Origin: Bacteroidia bacterium
GTDB taxonomy: Bacteria; Bacteroidota; Bacteroidia; J057
Length of the DNA: 64,000 bases
Reading direction: 5' to 3'
Assembly (NCBI GenBank): GCA_033391075.1
Contig: JAWPMV010000001.1
Coordinates: forward strand, 2,976,001-3,040,000
Position 1 is the stretch's first letter. Every line of letters begins with the position of its first letter. Positions 51,783-62,000 of this stretch are shown in pieces. The translations under genes were made by a program, and so were the position numbers. The notes beneath the pieces are model-generated. The model was given only the letters and a program-made list of their open reading frames with translations. It ran no database searches and was not told the origin of the DNA.

Positions 51783-52424
51783 TTATTTCTTTACATAAAT
51801 CCGGCTACTGACCATTCCCAGGTGGAAATTTTCTTGCTTTTTCAGTCGATAATTGGCCATTTGGAAAGCCTGATCAAAATCAGGGAGTGTATGTGCATCA
51901 ATGCCACAAAGTATTCTGAAGAATCGATACATGATATAGATGAGGCCTTTTGCATACATACTTTTCAGGCCCTTTTCTTTGGGAACATAGAAATCGACAA
52001 AAAACCATGTCCCCTCTTTACTCAAAACCTGATCGATCAGAGACATACTAGCAAATAGCCTCACGGGACCAAATAGGTCCAAAAAGAAAGGGGTAAGCAC
52101 CGCATCGTAGGTATCACCCTCAGGAATCATTTGTTCATTCCCATGAATGAAGTTCACCTTCAGCTTTCCACGCTTTTTTTTAGCCAGAGCAAGCATTTTT
52201 TCCGAGGCTTCCACATACACCAACTCTAGTTCTGGCCTTCTCTTTTCGATTTCTTCCAATATCCAACCCGTTCCTCCTCCTAAAATGAGCAGTTTAGCCT
52301 TTGAAGGTAATTCACCCAGAAAATGAGTTTGTGCTTTTTTCAGGCTTTTCCCAAAAACCAGTTTCACCAGAAAATCATAAATGAAAGCCAGTCTATCGAA
52401 GCGCTGATCTTTTTTACTGAGCAT
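51783..52424 (-). CDS. Class I SAM-dependent methyltransferase
   Basis: The 213-residue product has the methyltransferase Rossmann motif AKLLILGGGTGWILEEIEKRRPELELVYVEASEKMLALAKKK (about 38-78), then FIHGNEQMIPEGDTYDAVLTPFFLDLF (motif II/III). A preceding helix matches small-molecule methyltransferases of the UbiE/Methyltransf_25 kind. Its substrate is unknown. It starts 8 bases after the membrane prenyltransferase-like gene stop, which hints at a lipid or quinone substrate, an inference from context. Confidence 0.82.
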   Translation of the reverse strand: MLSKKDQRFDRLAFIYDFLVKLVFGKSLKKAQTHFLGELPSKAKLLILGGGTGWILEEIEKRRPELELVYVEASEKMLALAKKKRGKLKVNFIHGNEQMIPEGDTYDAVLTPFFLDLFGPVRLFASMSLIDQVLSKEGTWFFVDFYVPKEKGLKSMYAKGLIYIMYRFFRILCGIDAHTLPDFDQAFQMANYRLKKQENFHLGMVSSRIYVKK

Positions 52425-52432
52425 AAAGCAAA

Positions 52433-53278
52433 TTAGACGGCATAAAAAAAGGAAATTCCAGGGAAAAGGAAAACAGCATCTGCCCAGGCACGATAGGCTT
52501 CCGTTTTGCCAAATCGTCTTTCATCTACAAAGACCCAAACCAGAACAAATAACATGAGCAGGAAAATGGATTCTGCCATAAGAACGAGAGGACTACTTTC
52601 TTTCGACAGGATCATAGCGCAGAAAACCAAAACCAGGATAGATAAAAAATAGAGCAAAGCTTTGGTGGTTTTCTTCCCGATGGCAAGAACAAATGAAGTA
52701 TGCCCATCCAATTGGTCTGTTTCCATTTCATACATGGAGAATGTCAGCAGATTGATCAGGGCGAGCAAGAAGAATTGAAGAAAGAATAAATTTTCAGGGA
52801 GTTCCAATTCCATTCCTGCCAATACCCAGGGAGCTCCCCAGACTCCAGCAGCATATATCAAAGCGACCCCCAGTTCTTTCAAAAAAAGAGGCGAAATTCT
52901 TTCTCCCACCCATTTAACAAGCAAAAAGTGAACCCCTGTAAATGCTCCCATAAAGGCTGCGAAATAAAGCATGGAAACAGGAACGAGAAAGGGGAAAAGA
53001 AATACGCATAATGCCCCGGCAAGCAAAAAAGCAAAAGCAATAGATCGAAAATAGGTATAGTGAAATAAATGACGAGGCGTATGCGCCTGATCTTTGAGGC
53101 GATAGGCATCTAATAAATGATCAGCCGTATAAATAACCCATACACTGATAGGTAAAGCGATCCAGAATATTGTGGGTACTTTCACCTCAAGCAGCAGGAC
53201 TACCATATAAGCAGAACAGAGAGCCCCAAGCACTACATCTAAACTCAACAGGCGGAAGGTATGAAAGAACTTATTCAT
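52433..53278 (-). CDS. UbiA-like membrane protein
   Basis: The 281-residue product has about eight membrane helices. It lacks the classic UbiA NDxxDxxxD but has similar acidic spots: YTADHLLDAYRLKDQAH (about 49-65) and MYEMETDQLDGHTS (about 180-193). These resemble the two Asp-rich motifs of UbiA prenyltransferases. It may be a distant family member or an enzyme-like relative. Its start overlaps the folK end by 8 bases and the methyltransferase follows 8 bases later, so the three genes form an operon. Confidence 0.6.
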   Translation of the reverse strand: MNKFFHTFRLLSLDVVLGALCSAYMVVLLLEVKVPTIFWIALPISVWVIYTADHLLDAYRLKDQAHTPRHLFHYTYFRSIAFAFLLAGALCVFLFPFLVPVSMLYFAAFMGAFTGVHFLLVKWVGERISPLFLKELGVALIYAAGVWGAPWVLAGMELELPENLFFLQFFLLALINLLTFSMYEMETDQLDGHTSFVLAIGKKTTKALLYFLSILVLVFCAMILSKESSPLVLMAESIFLLMLFVLVWVFVDERRFGKTEAYRAWADAVFLFPGISFFYAV

Positions 53279-53756
53279 CTTCTCCTAATAAGGTGCAGGC
53301 ATCTTCTTCCGGAATTTTGGCAAGGAGCTCTTGGATAGATTGTCCGCTTTCCGCATCTATCCAATTTTCTTCCAGTTCAGCCAGAGGACTAAGTACAAAT
53401 GCTCGCTGAGTATAAAAAGGATGAGGTAAAATCAGCTTTTCAGAATGATGTTTCTCATGATGAAAGCTAATGATATCGAGGTCTATCAATCGAGGTCCCC
53501 ATTTGAAGAGACGTTTTCGCCCCATCTCCTTTTCTACTTCCAGACAGATCTCCAACAGCCTTTCAGCATTTTCCTCAAAGCTTACCTCAATAACCGAATT
53601 CAAAAAACTATTCTGATCTCGAATTCCCCAGGCAGCCGACTTATAGAAGGAAGATTTCCGCAGGATTTTCACCTCTTTCTCCTCCAAAAGCTCATATGCT
53701 TGCAGGATATTCTTTTTCTTATCACCCAAATTGGTTCCAACTCCCAGAAAAATCAT
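53271..53756 (-). CDS. folK: 2-amino-4-hydroxy-6-hydroxymethyldihydropteridine diphosphokinase
   Basis: HPPK transfers pyrophosphate from ATP to the pterin in folate synthesis. The 161-residue product has the family's FLGVGTNLGDKKKNI start, SSFYKSAAWGIRDQNSFLNSVIEV, and the Mg/ATP stretch GPRLIDLDIISF with the two Asp residues, then ILPHPFYTQRAFVLSPLAEL. Normal length. First gene of the operon with the UbiA-like and methyltransferase genes. Confidence 0.95.
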   Translation of the reverse strand: MIFLGVGTNLGDKKKNILQAYELLEEKEVKILRKSSFYKSAAWGIRDQNSFLNSVIEVSFEENAERLLEICLEVEKEMGRKRLFKWGPRLIDLDIISFHHEKHHSEKLILPHPFYTQRAFVLSPLAELEENWIDAESGQSIQELLAKIPEEDACTLLGEDE

Positions 53757-53906
53757 TCGTCTTTTAATCTATCAGGCTAAATTCAACTACTACCTGAGCC
53801 TCAAAATCAGTACAATTTAGCTATATTTACAGCCTGAGTGTAATAAATTGTAAAGATTAACGACCTATAGATCGTTAAGACACACAGAATAGAATTAAAC
53901 ACCCTT

Positions 53907-55700
53907 ATGAATTTTTCCAAGACTTATTTGGCCTCACTATTAGCCATCGTTACAGGAGTGGTGATTATCATTCCCGTTATGTTCATTGCGGCGATAGGAT
54001 GGTTTGCTTCTCTGGCATCCTCGCAAGAGGTCGTACCTGTTAAAAACAATTCCGTGCTCAAGATTTCCTTGAGTTCTCAGATGGTAGAAAATGCCAGTCC
54101 TGATCCTATGAATTTTGATCTTGAAAAGCTTCTCCCTGTTCCCGGAGCAGGATTGGCAAGCAAGATCGGTTTGTTTCAGGTAGTTCAGAATATTGAGAAG
54201 GCGAAAGAAGATGACCGTATCAACGGTATTTATCTAACCCTCGATCCCTTCAATTCTATTGGTTGGGCAAGTCTTTCCACCATACGGGAAGCCTTAGTAG
54301 ATTTCAAATCTTCCGGTAAGTTTATTTATTCTTATGCCGAGATTTATACAGAGCCTACCTATTACCTGGCCAGTGTTTCAGATGGCGTTTACATGCCCCA
54401 TATCGGAGGAATGGAATTTAACGGACTCTCTGCCGTTCCGATGTTCTACAAAGGTCTTTTTGATAAGACAGGCATAAAACCAAAAATCTTTAAGGTAGGA
54501 ACCTTTAAATCTGCAGTTGAGCCTTATTTTCGTAAAAGCATGAGCCCGGAGAGTAAACTTCAAACCAATGAATACCTCTCTGACTTCTGGGAAATTTTCC
54601 GCAAAGAAGTAGCAGAAGCCCGTTCACTTAGTCCTGAAAAAATTGATGAATTGGCAACCAATCTCATCATGCCTGATGGAAATAAAGCGACGGAAGCCGG
54701 TTTAATGGATGGAGCGCTGTTCGAAGATGAAGTTCTGGCTCTGCTCAAAGAGAAGAATGGCCAGTCTGAAGATGAAAAACTTTCGACTATCAGCATGAAG
54801 AAATACATGCAGGTTCCTTCCGGACAATCGCTCAAGAAAAATAAAATTGCCATTGTATTTGCAGAAGGTATAATCGTCTCTGGAAAAAGCAGCGATGGAA
54901 ATGTAGGTTCAGAAACAATTGTAAAAGAACTTCGCAAGGCAAGAAATGACGAGAATGTTAAAGCTATCGTTCTTCGTGTAAATAGCCCGGGTGGAAGTGC
55001 ACTCGCTTCAGAAATGATGGCCAGAGAAGTAAAGCTTTGCTCTGAGAAAAAACCAACCATCATTTCCATGGGTAATCTTGCTGCCTCAGGCGGATATTAT
55101 ATATCCGCTTATGGAGATAAGATTTTTGCACAGGAAAATACCATTACAGGTTCTATTGGGATCTTTGGGGTATTGTATGATGGCAATCAGGCATTGAATG
55201 AAAAACTGGGCCTTACCTTTGATGAGGTAAGCACACATGCAAATGCAAATGTGGGTGATCCAAGACTTCCCTGGACCAAGACAGGTGAAGATTTCATGCA
55301 GAGAAATATCGAAAAAGGATACGGTAACTTTATCAGTGTTGTAAAAGAGGGAAGAGGATTTGCGGATTCTTTGGCAGTAGATAAAATTGCACAAGGAAGA
55401 GTATGGTCAGGGAAAGATGCGATTGAAATCAACCTGGTTGACGAAATCGGCAATCTCTATGATGCCATTGAGTATGCTTCTGAGCAAGCAGGCGTTACGG
55501 ATGAGTATAGACTCCAATTGCTTCCGGTTTCCAAAAGTCCGTTTGAAGAAATCATGGGAGAATTAGGAGCCGTACAAGCTCAGCAATTGGCCCAGGAGTT
55601 GGATGTGGATGAGGAACTGAAAATGCTGAAACAGATCAAGAAAATTATTCCGGAGAGTGGCACCTATGCCCTCATGCCGATGAGTATAGAAATTCGCTAA
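53907..55700 (+). CDS. sppA: Signal peptide peptidase SppA, 67K type
   Basis: SppA is a membrane Ser/Lys protease that degrades cleaved signal peptides. The 597-residue product has one N-terminal membrane helix and two tandem S49 domains, the long form. The catalytic Lys lies in KVGTFKSAVEPYFRKSMS in the first half. The nucleophile Ser is in MGNLAASGGYYISAYGDKIFAQ in the second half, with VNSPGGSALASEMM before it. A strong terminator follows. It is transcribed away from folK. Confidence 0.95.
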   Translation: MNFSKTYLASLLAIVTGVVIIIPVMFIAAIGWFASLASSQEVVPVKNNSVLKISLSSQMVENASPDPMNFDLEKLLPVPGAGLASKIGLFQVVQNIEKAKEDDRINGIYLTLDPFNSIGWASLSTIREALVDFKSSGKFIYSYAEIYTEPTYYLASVSDGVYMPHIGGMEFNGLSAVPMFYKGLFDKTGIKPKIFKVGTFKSAVEPYFRKSMSPESKLQTNEYLSDFWEIFRKEVAEARSLSPEKIDELATNLIMPDGNKATEAGLMDGALFEDEVLALLKEKNGQSEDEKLSTISMKKYMQVPSGQSLKKNKIAIVFAEGIIVSGKSSDGNVGSETIVKELRKARNDENVKAIVLRVNSPGGSALASEMMAREVKLCSEKKPTIISMGNLAASGGYYISAYGDKIFAQENTITGSIGIFGVLYDGNQALNEKLGLTFDEVSTHANANVGDPRLPWTKTGEDFMQRNIEKGYGNFISVVKEGRGFADSLAVDKIAQGRVWSGKDAIEINLVDEIGNLYDAIEYASEQAGVTDEYRLQLLPVSKSPFEEIMGELGAVQAQQLAQELDVDEELKMLKQIKKIIPESGTYALMPMSIEIR

Positions 55701-55719
55701 GAATAACATTAAAACCCTA

Positions 55720-55752
55720 AAGCCAGCTTCCATTTGGGAGCTGGCTTTTTTT
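55720..55752 (+). terminator. Terminator of sppA
   Basis: AAGCCAGCTTCC (55720-55731) pairs with GGGAGCTGGCTT (55736-55747), with one G-U and loop ATTT, followed by a run of seven T. It is placed 19 bases after the sppA stop and overlaps the convergent ureohydrolase stop by two bases. Confidence 0.92.
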
Positions 55753-56539
55753 ATTGCAACATTTTTCCAGCGATTTCTTTCAACATTTTTGCTGCAAGGG
55801 CAGCAGTGATATCAGACACATCCCGAAAGGGATTATATTCCACAATATCTGCCCCAATCAAATCCAGATCCAGGTTATGAAAGGCATTGATAAATTCACG
55901 CGGACTCATTCCCCCTGCTTCCTGATGAGAAACTCCCGGCACAAAAGCAGGGTCAAATACATCCAGGTCCAGAGATAAATAAACCGGGCCCTCCAGGCGA
56001 ATGTCCTGCATACGATCCAGGTCTCGCATAGTGATTATATCTACCCCGAATTTATCTGCCTGCTCCTGATGATGCTTGGAGACATTTCGAATACCCACCT
56101 GAATCAGTTTTTTTGCCAGTCCTTTTTCCATAATCCTGGCAAATGGGCAGGCATGGGAAAATCGATCTCCTTCAAAGATGTCATATAGATCGGTATGGGC
56201 ATCAAAGTGGAGTATGCTAAAGGGAGCGTGAAACTCTGCCATCGCCTCTACAAGCGGAAAACTAATCGAATGATCTCCTCCTAAGAAGATGGGTTTAGCT
56301 TCGGGATCTATTTTGTTTTTAATTCTGGGAAGAAGCTCTGGATAATCTCCTACTTCAATATCGCCGGAATCCAACCAATCAGCTTTTTCTTTGAGATCAA
56401 TCCCATTTTCACTGATAAAATTTGAAGACCCATCATTCAGGATTTCTCTGATTTTAGCGGGAGCCTGAGCGGGACCACGCATAAATGATGACTTGGCATC
56501 GTAAGCGATTCCCAACAATTGGATTTTGCTTTTATTCAT
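55751..56539 (-). CDS. Ureohydrolase (agmatinase/arginase family)
   Basis: The 262-residue product has the binuclear manganese signature: FLGGDHSISFPLVEA, ILHFDAHTDLYD and YLSLDLDVFDPAFVPGVSHQEAGGMSPREF. All metal His and Asp ligands are present. These enzymes release urea or formamide from agmatine, arginine, guanidinobutyrate or formiminoglutamate. Length fits agmatinase-like proteins (SpeB); the exact substrate cannot be told. It is transcribed towards sppA and diverges from the M20 gene. Confidence 0.88.
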   Translation of the reverse strand: MNKSKIQLLGIAYDAKSSFMRGPAQAPAKIREILNDGSSNFISENGIDLKEKADWLDSGDIEVGDYPELLPRIKNKIDPEAKPIFLGGDHSISFPLVEAMAEFHAPFSILHFDAHTDLYDIFEGDRFSHACPFARIMEKGLAKKLIQVGIRNVSKHHQEQADKFGVDIITMRDLDRMQDIRLEGPVYLSLDLDVFDPAFVPGVSHQEAGGMSPREFINAFHNLDLDLIGADIVEYNPFRDVSDITAALAAKMLKEIAGKMLQ

Positions 56540-56624
56540 TGTAGTAGTACGATAAGTTTTTGCAAGCCTAAACTTAGCCCATTTTTTTTGTAATATTGTT
56601 CAAAGATCTGTAAAAAATTAAGCT

Positions 56625-57923
56625 ATGCGCTATTTGACTATTACCCTACTATTTCTCCTGCTAACTGCCTTTATTGGTATCCAACAGACAGAGCAGATTG
56701 AAGAGATTGTAAAGGAAGACTTACCCTATTTGGTAAACCTGTATAAAAAGATTCATCAGAATCCGGAGATTTCATTAAAAGAGAAAGAAACTTCCAAAGC
56801 CCTGGCAGGTGAACTTCGCCAATTGGGTTTTGAAGTGACCGAGAACTTTGGGGGCTATGGGATTGTAGCTATCCTGAAAAACGGTGAGGGCCCACAAGTT
56901 CTCTATAGAACTGACATGGATGCCCTACCTATGCCTGAGAAAACCGAACTGGGATATGCCAGCAGTAAAGTCATCCAGTACAATGGAGAACAAACCGGTA
57001 CTATGCATTCCTGCGGTCATGATATGCACATGGCCACCTGGGTAGGAACGGCTAGAGCAATGGCAAAAATGAAAGATCAATGGAGCGGAACCTTGATGTT
57101 CATTGGTCAACCTGCAGAAGAAATTGGTGCAGGAGCCAAAATGATGCTCGATGAGGGACTTTATGAAAAATTTGGAGTACCTGACTATGGATTGGGTTTA
57201 CATTCAAGTCCGACCATTCCTGCAGGCCAGGTAGGCATGGCAGAAGGCTTTACCATGGCAAATACAGAAAGCGTAGATATCAAGATCAAAGGAGTTGGAG
57301 CACATGGAGCTTCTCCTCATATGTCTATTGATCCGGTAGTGATAGCCAGCATGATCGTTATGGAACTCCAAACCATTGTGAGTAGAAACCTAAAACCTAC
57401 AGAGTCTGCTGTAGTTACGGTGGGAGCGATCAAAGGGGGAATCAAGCACAATATCATTCCTGATGAAGTTACCCTTAAACTTACGGTAAGAACTTATACC
57501 GAAGAGGTTCGACAAATGGTTCACAAACGAATCCGGGAAATTTCTAAAGGCATTGCCATTTCTGCAGGTTTGCCCGAGGATAAAATGCCTGAAGTAGTCA
57601 TACCTGAAGTATTTACTCCTGCAAATTATAACAATCCTGAATTGGTGGCTAAGGTTAAAGCTTCTGCAATTGCTCAAATTGGAGAAGAAAATGTCTTGTA
57701 TGCCGAACCTCAAATGGTAGGGGAAGATTTTTCTCGCTATGGCACCACAGAACATAAAGTTCCGACGGTATTATACTGGTTGGGAACAGTACCCGATCAT
57801 CGAATGGAATCTGGAGATATGCCCGGACTTCATTCTCCATACTATTATCCGGAACCTGAAAGGTCAATACAGACAGGAGTAGCGGTGAGCAGTAAAACTA
57901 TGATGGATTTGCTGAAAAAATAA
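56625..57923 (+). CDS. Secreted M20-family amidohydrolase (hippurate hydrolase-like)
   Basis: The 432-residue product has a signal-like N-terminus (ITLLFLLLTAFIGIQ) and the M20 peptidase D fold: YLVNLYKKIHQNPEISLKEKET, YRTDMDALPMPEKT, GTMHSCGHDMHMATWVGTA (metal Cys/His), FIGQPAEEIGAGAKMML (catalytic Glu) and GLHSSPTIPAGQVG. A lid domain runs from about 195 to 310. The type hydrolyses N-acyl amino acids. The final metal His is in MPGLHSPYYYPEPE. A bidirectional terminator follows. Confidence 0.92.
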   Translation: MRYLTITLLFLLLTAFIGIQQTEQIEEIVKEDLPYLVNLYKKIHQNPEISLKEKETSKALAGELRQLGFEVTENFGGYGIVAILKNGEGPQVLYRTDMDALPMPEKTELGYASSKVIQYNGEQTGTMHSCGHDMHMATWVGTARAMAKMKDQWSGTLMFIGQPAEEIGAGAKMMLDEGLYEKFGVPDYGLGLHSSPTIPAGQVGMAEGFTMANTESVDIKIKGVGAHGASPHMSIDPVVIASMIVMELQTIVSRNLKPTESAVVTVGAIKGGIKHNIIPDEVTLKLTVRTYTEEVRQMVHKRIREISKGIAISAGLPEDKMPEVVIPEVFTPANYNNPELVAKVKASAIAQIGEENVLYAEPQMVGEDFSRYGTTEHKVPTVLYWLGTVPDHRMESGDMPGLHSPYYYPEPERSIQTGVAVSSKTMMDLLKK

Positions 57924-57936
57924 AGGATTTAAAATT

Positions 57937-57973
57937 AAAAAAGGCGAATAGAGATGATCTATTCCCCTTTTTT
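57937..57973. terminator. Bidirectional terminator between the M20 gene and a small gene
   Basis: AAAAAAGG and GAATAGA pair with TCTATTC and CCTTTTTT, with one C-C mismatch and loop GATGA. The T tract runs rightwards for the M20 gene; the matching A tract on the other arm gives a T tract for the minus-strand gene ending at 57959, whose last codons lie within the hairpin. Confidence 0.85.
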
Positions 57974-58204
57974 ATGCGTGATCGCTGATAAGCAATCTGG
58001 ATTTAATTTTAGACATGCAGGATCCTGACAATCCACAAGGCCATTCTTATTGTCATCAAATCCATTTTTACAATTTTCAGTTTTATCTACAGGTCTTATC
58101 GCAAAAAAAGTAGCCAATACAAAGAAAATCAGAACCGCAGAGCGACGTCTTACTCGGGCCTTGAGTTCTTCATAGTTCTTCTGGTGGATAAGTTGGGAAA
58201 TCAT
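57959..58204 (-). CDS. Small membrane protein with Cys/Asp-rich tail
   Basis: The 81-residue product has a charged N-terminus (about 1-23), one membrane helix (AVLIFFVLATFFAI, about 23-37) and a C-terminal part with four Cys: ENCKNGFDDNKNGLVDCQDPACLKLNPDC. The DDNKNGLVDCQDPAC pattern resembles the calcium-binding, disulfide-containing motif seen once or in tandem in secreted Bacteroidota proteins. If that holds, the C-terminus is outside the cell. Function unknown. Confidence 0.6.
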   Translation of the reverse strand: MISQLIHQKNYEELKARVRRRSAVLIFFVLATFFAIRPVDKTENCKNGFDDNKNGLVDCQDPACLKLNPDCLSAITHKKGE

Positions 58205-58295
58205 AATAATTCCGATAATCTAATTATCCAATAAATATATGTACAAACTGATTGTAGGCCTATTGAAAAGATCTCCAATTCTTACCCAGAGTTCC

Positions 58296-58994
58296 TTAGT
58301 GTTTACGAGCTATACCGATACTCAAGGTATAAATTTTTAAATCCGTTTCCTGGAGTAAAAGGGCTTGCATAGCAGCTTCGAAGGTAGCTCCTGTAGTCAA
58401 TACATCATCAATCAGCAGAATCGGACCGTTAAGATCCTTTCCCGCTCGAAAAGCATCCTTTACATTTTCCCATCGTCTGTTGCCTCCCATTCGTGTTTGG
58501 CTGCGGGTATACCTTACACGTTTTAGAAAGTTTTTCTCGACAGCTTTCTCCAGAATTTCCCCTAAACCGATCGCTAATTCTTCTGCCTGATTGTATCCTC
58601 TCTGTACTTTTTTACGAGGGTGTAAAGGTATCGGAACTATCGCCTTAATTTCCTCGATCCAGCTTTCCTCTTTCAACCTGTGAGCATAGTAAGCTCCCAA
58701 GAATCTACCCAGCTGAGGGGATGACTTATACTTCAAGGCTTCAATGAGTGACTGGAGTTTGCCTTTTTTGTCGAAATAAAAAAGAGCCATCGCTCCTTCT
58801 AGTTTCACCCGGCCTCCCAATCGGTAATAAAATTCGTTATCCTGTGGATGTAGGTGGAAATTTGTTTCCGGAATCTGGGAAAGACAGGAGAAACAAACAT
58901 GCTTTTCTTGAGATATGAGTTCTCTTTCACAGGCATAGCATCTGTGAGAATATATCAATCGAAAAAAAGATTTCAGGATTCCAGTTTGGCTCAT
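58296..58994 (-). CDS. comF: ComF-family phosphoribosyltransferase-like protein
   Basis: The 232-residue product has an N-terminal zinc-ribbon-like Cys set (RCYACERELISQEKHVCFSC) and a phosphoribosyltransferase core with the PRPP loop PILLIDDVLTTGATFEAA (about 190-207) and VPIPLHPRKKVQRGYNQAEELA. ComF proteins are linked to DNA uptake during competence in several bacteria, but the reaction is unknown. Both hallmarks and normal length are present. It diverges from the AsmA-like gene. Confidence 0.9.
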   Translation of the reverse strand: MSQTGILKSFFRLIYSHRCYACERELISQEKHVCFSCLSQIPETNFHLHPQDNEFYYRLGGRVKLEGAMALFYFDKKGKLQSLIEALKYKSSPQLGRFLGAYYAHRLKEESWIEEIKAIVPIPLHPRKKVQRGYNQAEELAIGLGEILEKAVEKNFLKRVRYTRSQTRMGGNRRWENVKDAFRAGKDLNGPILLIDDVLTTGATFEAAMQALLLQETDLKIYTLSIGIARKH

Positions 58995-59093
58995 AACAGA
59001 GATTTTCAGATTTTTAAGGGGATTTCTATTTATTTAGACACCACCTTCTCCCAGGATATCAACAACACAACTCAATAACCTGCTAAACCATCC

Positions 59094-62000
59094 ATGAGCA
59101 GCCTAAAAAAAGTCCTCAAATTCCTCGGGATATTCATCCTTCTTTTGGTCGTTTCGCTATTTGTAGCTCCCTTCTTTTTGAAGGATAAAATAAAGAGCTT
59201 AATCAGTGAGCAGGTAAATCAACAAATCAAGGGAGAGTTTTATTTCTCAGACATTGATCTCTCATTTTTTAGAAGCTTTCCTGATGCAAGTGTGAGCATT
59301 CAGGATTTCTATCTGAAAGGAATAGAGGTTTTTGAAACAGATACACTTGCCCAGGGAAAAGAAATAAGTCTAAGCCTGGGATTGTTTTCGGTGATTTCAG
59401 GCGAATCTATTAACATCAAAAAAGTGAGCGTAAATGAAGGGAGGGTATTCGTGCATGTACTTGAAGATGGACAAGCAAATTACGACATAGCCAAAGACTC
59501 GGAAGAAGTAGCGGAGGAGAGTTCAGCTGAAATAAAAATCAGTTTGGCGGCCTACGAACTCAATAATTCAGATATCATTTATCACGATGAAAGCCTTCCG
59601 ATGAAAATGAGTATCCTGAATATGGAGCATAAAGGTAGCGGAGATTTTACCCTAAGTGAATTTGAATTGGATACGCATACAGAAGCCCCGGCTTTCAATC
59701 TTATTTATGATGGAATTTCTTATGTGAGAAAAGGAAAGATTGAAGCTGATGCGAAACTGATGATTGGAATTGAGCCTATTGTCAAAGTAGCTTTTCTGGA
59801 AAACAAGATTAACCTGAATGAACTGACCCTTGAGCTAGATGGATACCTTTCTCTTCCAAATGAAGAAGATATAGAAATGGACCTTAGCTATGCGAGCCCG
59901 AAAACAAACTTCGCTTCCCTCCTATCTTTGATCCCAGGGATTTATAAAGAAGGATTTGAAGACATACACACCGAAGGAGAATTGGCTTTTTTTGGACATG
60001 CTAAAGGGATCTATAATGAGCAGCAATTGCCAGCTTTTGGAGTCACTCTGGAGGTAGATAAAGGCTTGTTCAAATATCCAGACCTGCCTAAACCGGTTAG
60101 CGGGATCCAAATTGACATGAAGGTCGAAAACCCGGATGGAATCCTGGACAATACCCGAATAGATATCAAGGAATTTCATGCCGATCTTGGAAATAATCCT
60201 ATTGATGCCAAAGGAGTGATTGAGGGAATAGAAAAAGTCAGGATGGATGCTGCAGTCAAAGCCAATTTAAATCTGGCTGAAATATCCCAGGTGTATCCAA
60301 TAGAAGGAACAGAATTGGCCGGAGCTTTTTCCATAGATGCAACTGCCAAAGGAACATATGATGAAAGTCGCTCACTCTTCCCCAGAGTAGATGCTCAAAT
60401 GAATTTAGAGGACGGTTATGTAAAAAACGTAGAATACAATACAGAGCTAAAAAACATGGGCTTCCACGCAAAGATGCTCGATGCGAGTGGAGATATGAAA
60501 GAAGCAAGTTTGGACGTTCCTGATTTTCATTTTGAGCTTGGTGGAGAGTCTCTGGATGGAAGTCTGCAGGTAGAAAATTTTGAATCTCCCTTATATAAGC
60601 TGACGGCAAATGGAAGCCTCGACCTGGCCAAGGTCATGGAAATTTATCCGATTGACAGTATGAGTCTTGCGGGAAGAATTTTGATCGAATCCTTTTCTAC
60701 CGAAGGCAGTTATGCAGATATAGAAGCTGAAAATTATACCAATCTCCCCACAAGTGGCAAAGTTCAAATAGAAAATCTTGCCTATTCAGATCTCTATTAT
60801 GTTCAGCCAGGAATTACTATTAGCAGAGGAAAGGCAAATTTCACGCCTGATAAAATTGAATTCAGTGAAGCGCAGGGAACACTCGGCAAAAGCGATTACA
60901 AAGCGAATGGATATTTCAGCAATTATCTGGCCTATGTCCTCATGGATAACGAGCCCCTCAAAGGGGAAATGAAAGTAGTATCTAATACTTTTGATACCAA
61001 TGAATGGATGATGGCAGAAGAAGTGGCAAATGCTGAGGGAGAGGAAGCTCCTCTGGAAGTCGTCGCAGTGCCTCCAGAATTTGATGTTTTCTTTGAGGCA
61101 GATGTAGAAAACCTCATCTATGACGATATCAACATCAAGGATTTCTCAGGTACTGTACATGTGGCTGACCAGGCAGTTGCGATGCAGGATATCAATTTCG
61201 ATATGTTGGGCGGCAGGATTAAAATGAGTGGTTTATATAATACTGCTGATATAAATCGCCCTACCTACAATTTCTACATGGACCTCAAACAGTTGAATAT
61301 CCAAGAGGCTTTTCAAAAGCTGAGTATGGTTGAGGCTTTTGCTCCTGCGGCTCAATTTGTGGAAGGTCTTGCCAATATGGAAGTTGGGATTTCCGGTAGA
61401 TTAAAGGAAGATATGACTCCTGTTCTGGAAAATGTGAGTGGTCTTGGTTTAATGGAAATTATTCAAGGCAGATTGACCAAGTCCAACTTGATCAATAAGG
61501 TTCAGGAAAAGACAAAGATCAATGCCTTAAATGGAGGCAAAATCGACCTCAAAAATATCATCGCCCAGTTTGAAATAAAGGATGGATTTATAGAAGTAAA
61601 GCCCTTCGATTTCAACCTCAAAGGAATTACCTTCACCCTGGGAGGGAAACAGAATATTACGGGTGCGCTGGATTATAGTCTGGACATAGATGCTCCAGCA
61701 GGGAGTCTTGGAAATGCAGCCTATTCAGCATTATCCGGCTTAACGGGAGGTTCCCTGAAAACCAGTGAAAGAGTTCAGGTTAACCTAAGCGTCGGTGGAA
61801 CATTTCAAGAACCCATTGTCTCAGGAGGAAGCGGTGGTACGGTAGACCAACTCAAAGATCAGGCAGCTGATCTTGCGACCGATAAATTGAAAGATAAACT
61901 GGGAGTTGGAGAAGACACACCAGATCTTAATAAAGACAGTTTAAAGCAAGAAGCTGACAAACTCGCTGAGCAAGCTAAAGATAGCGCGAAGCAAGTAGTG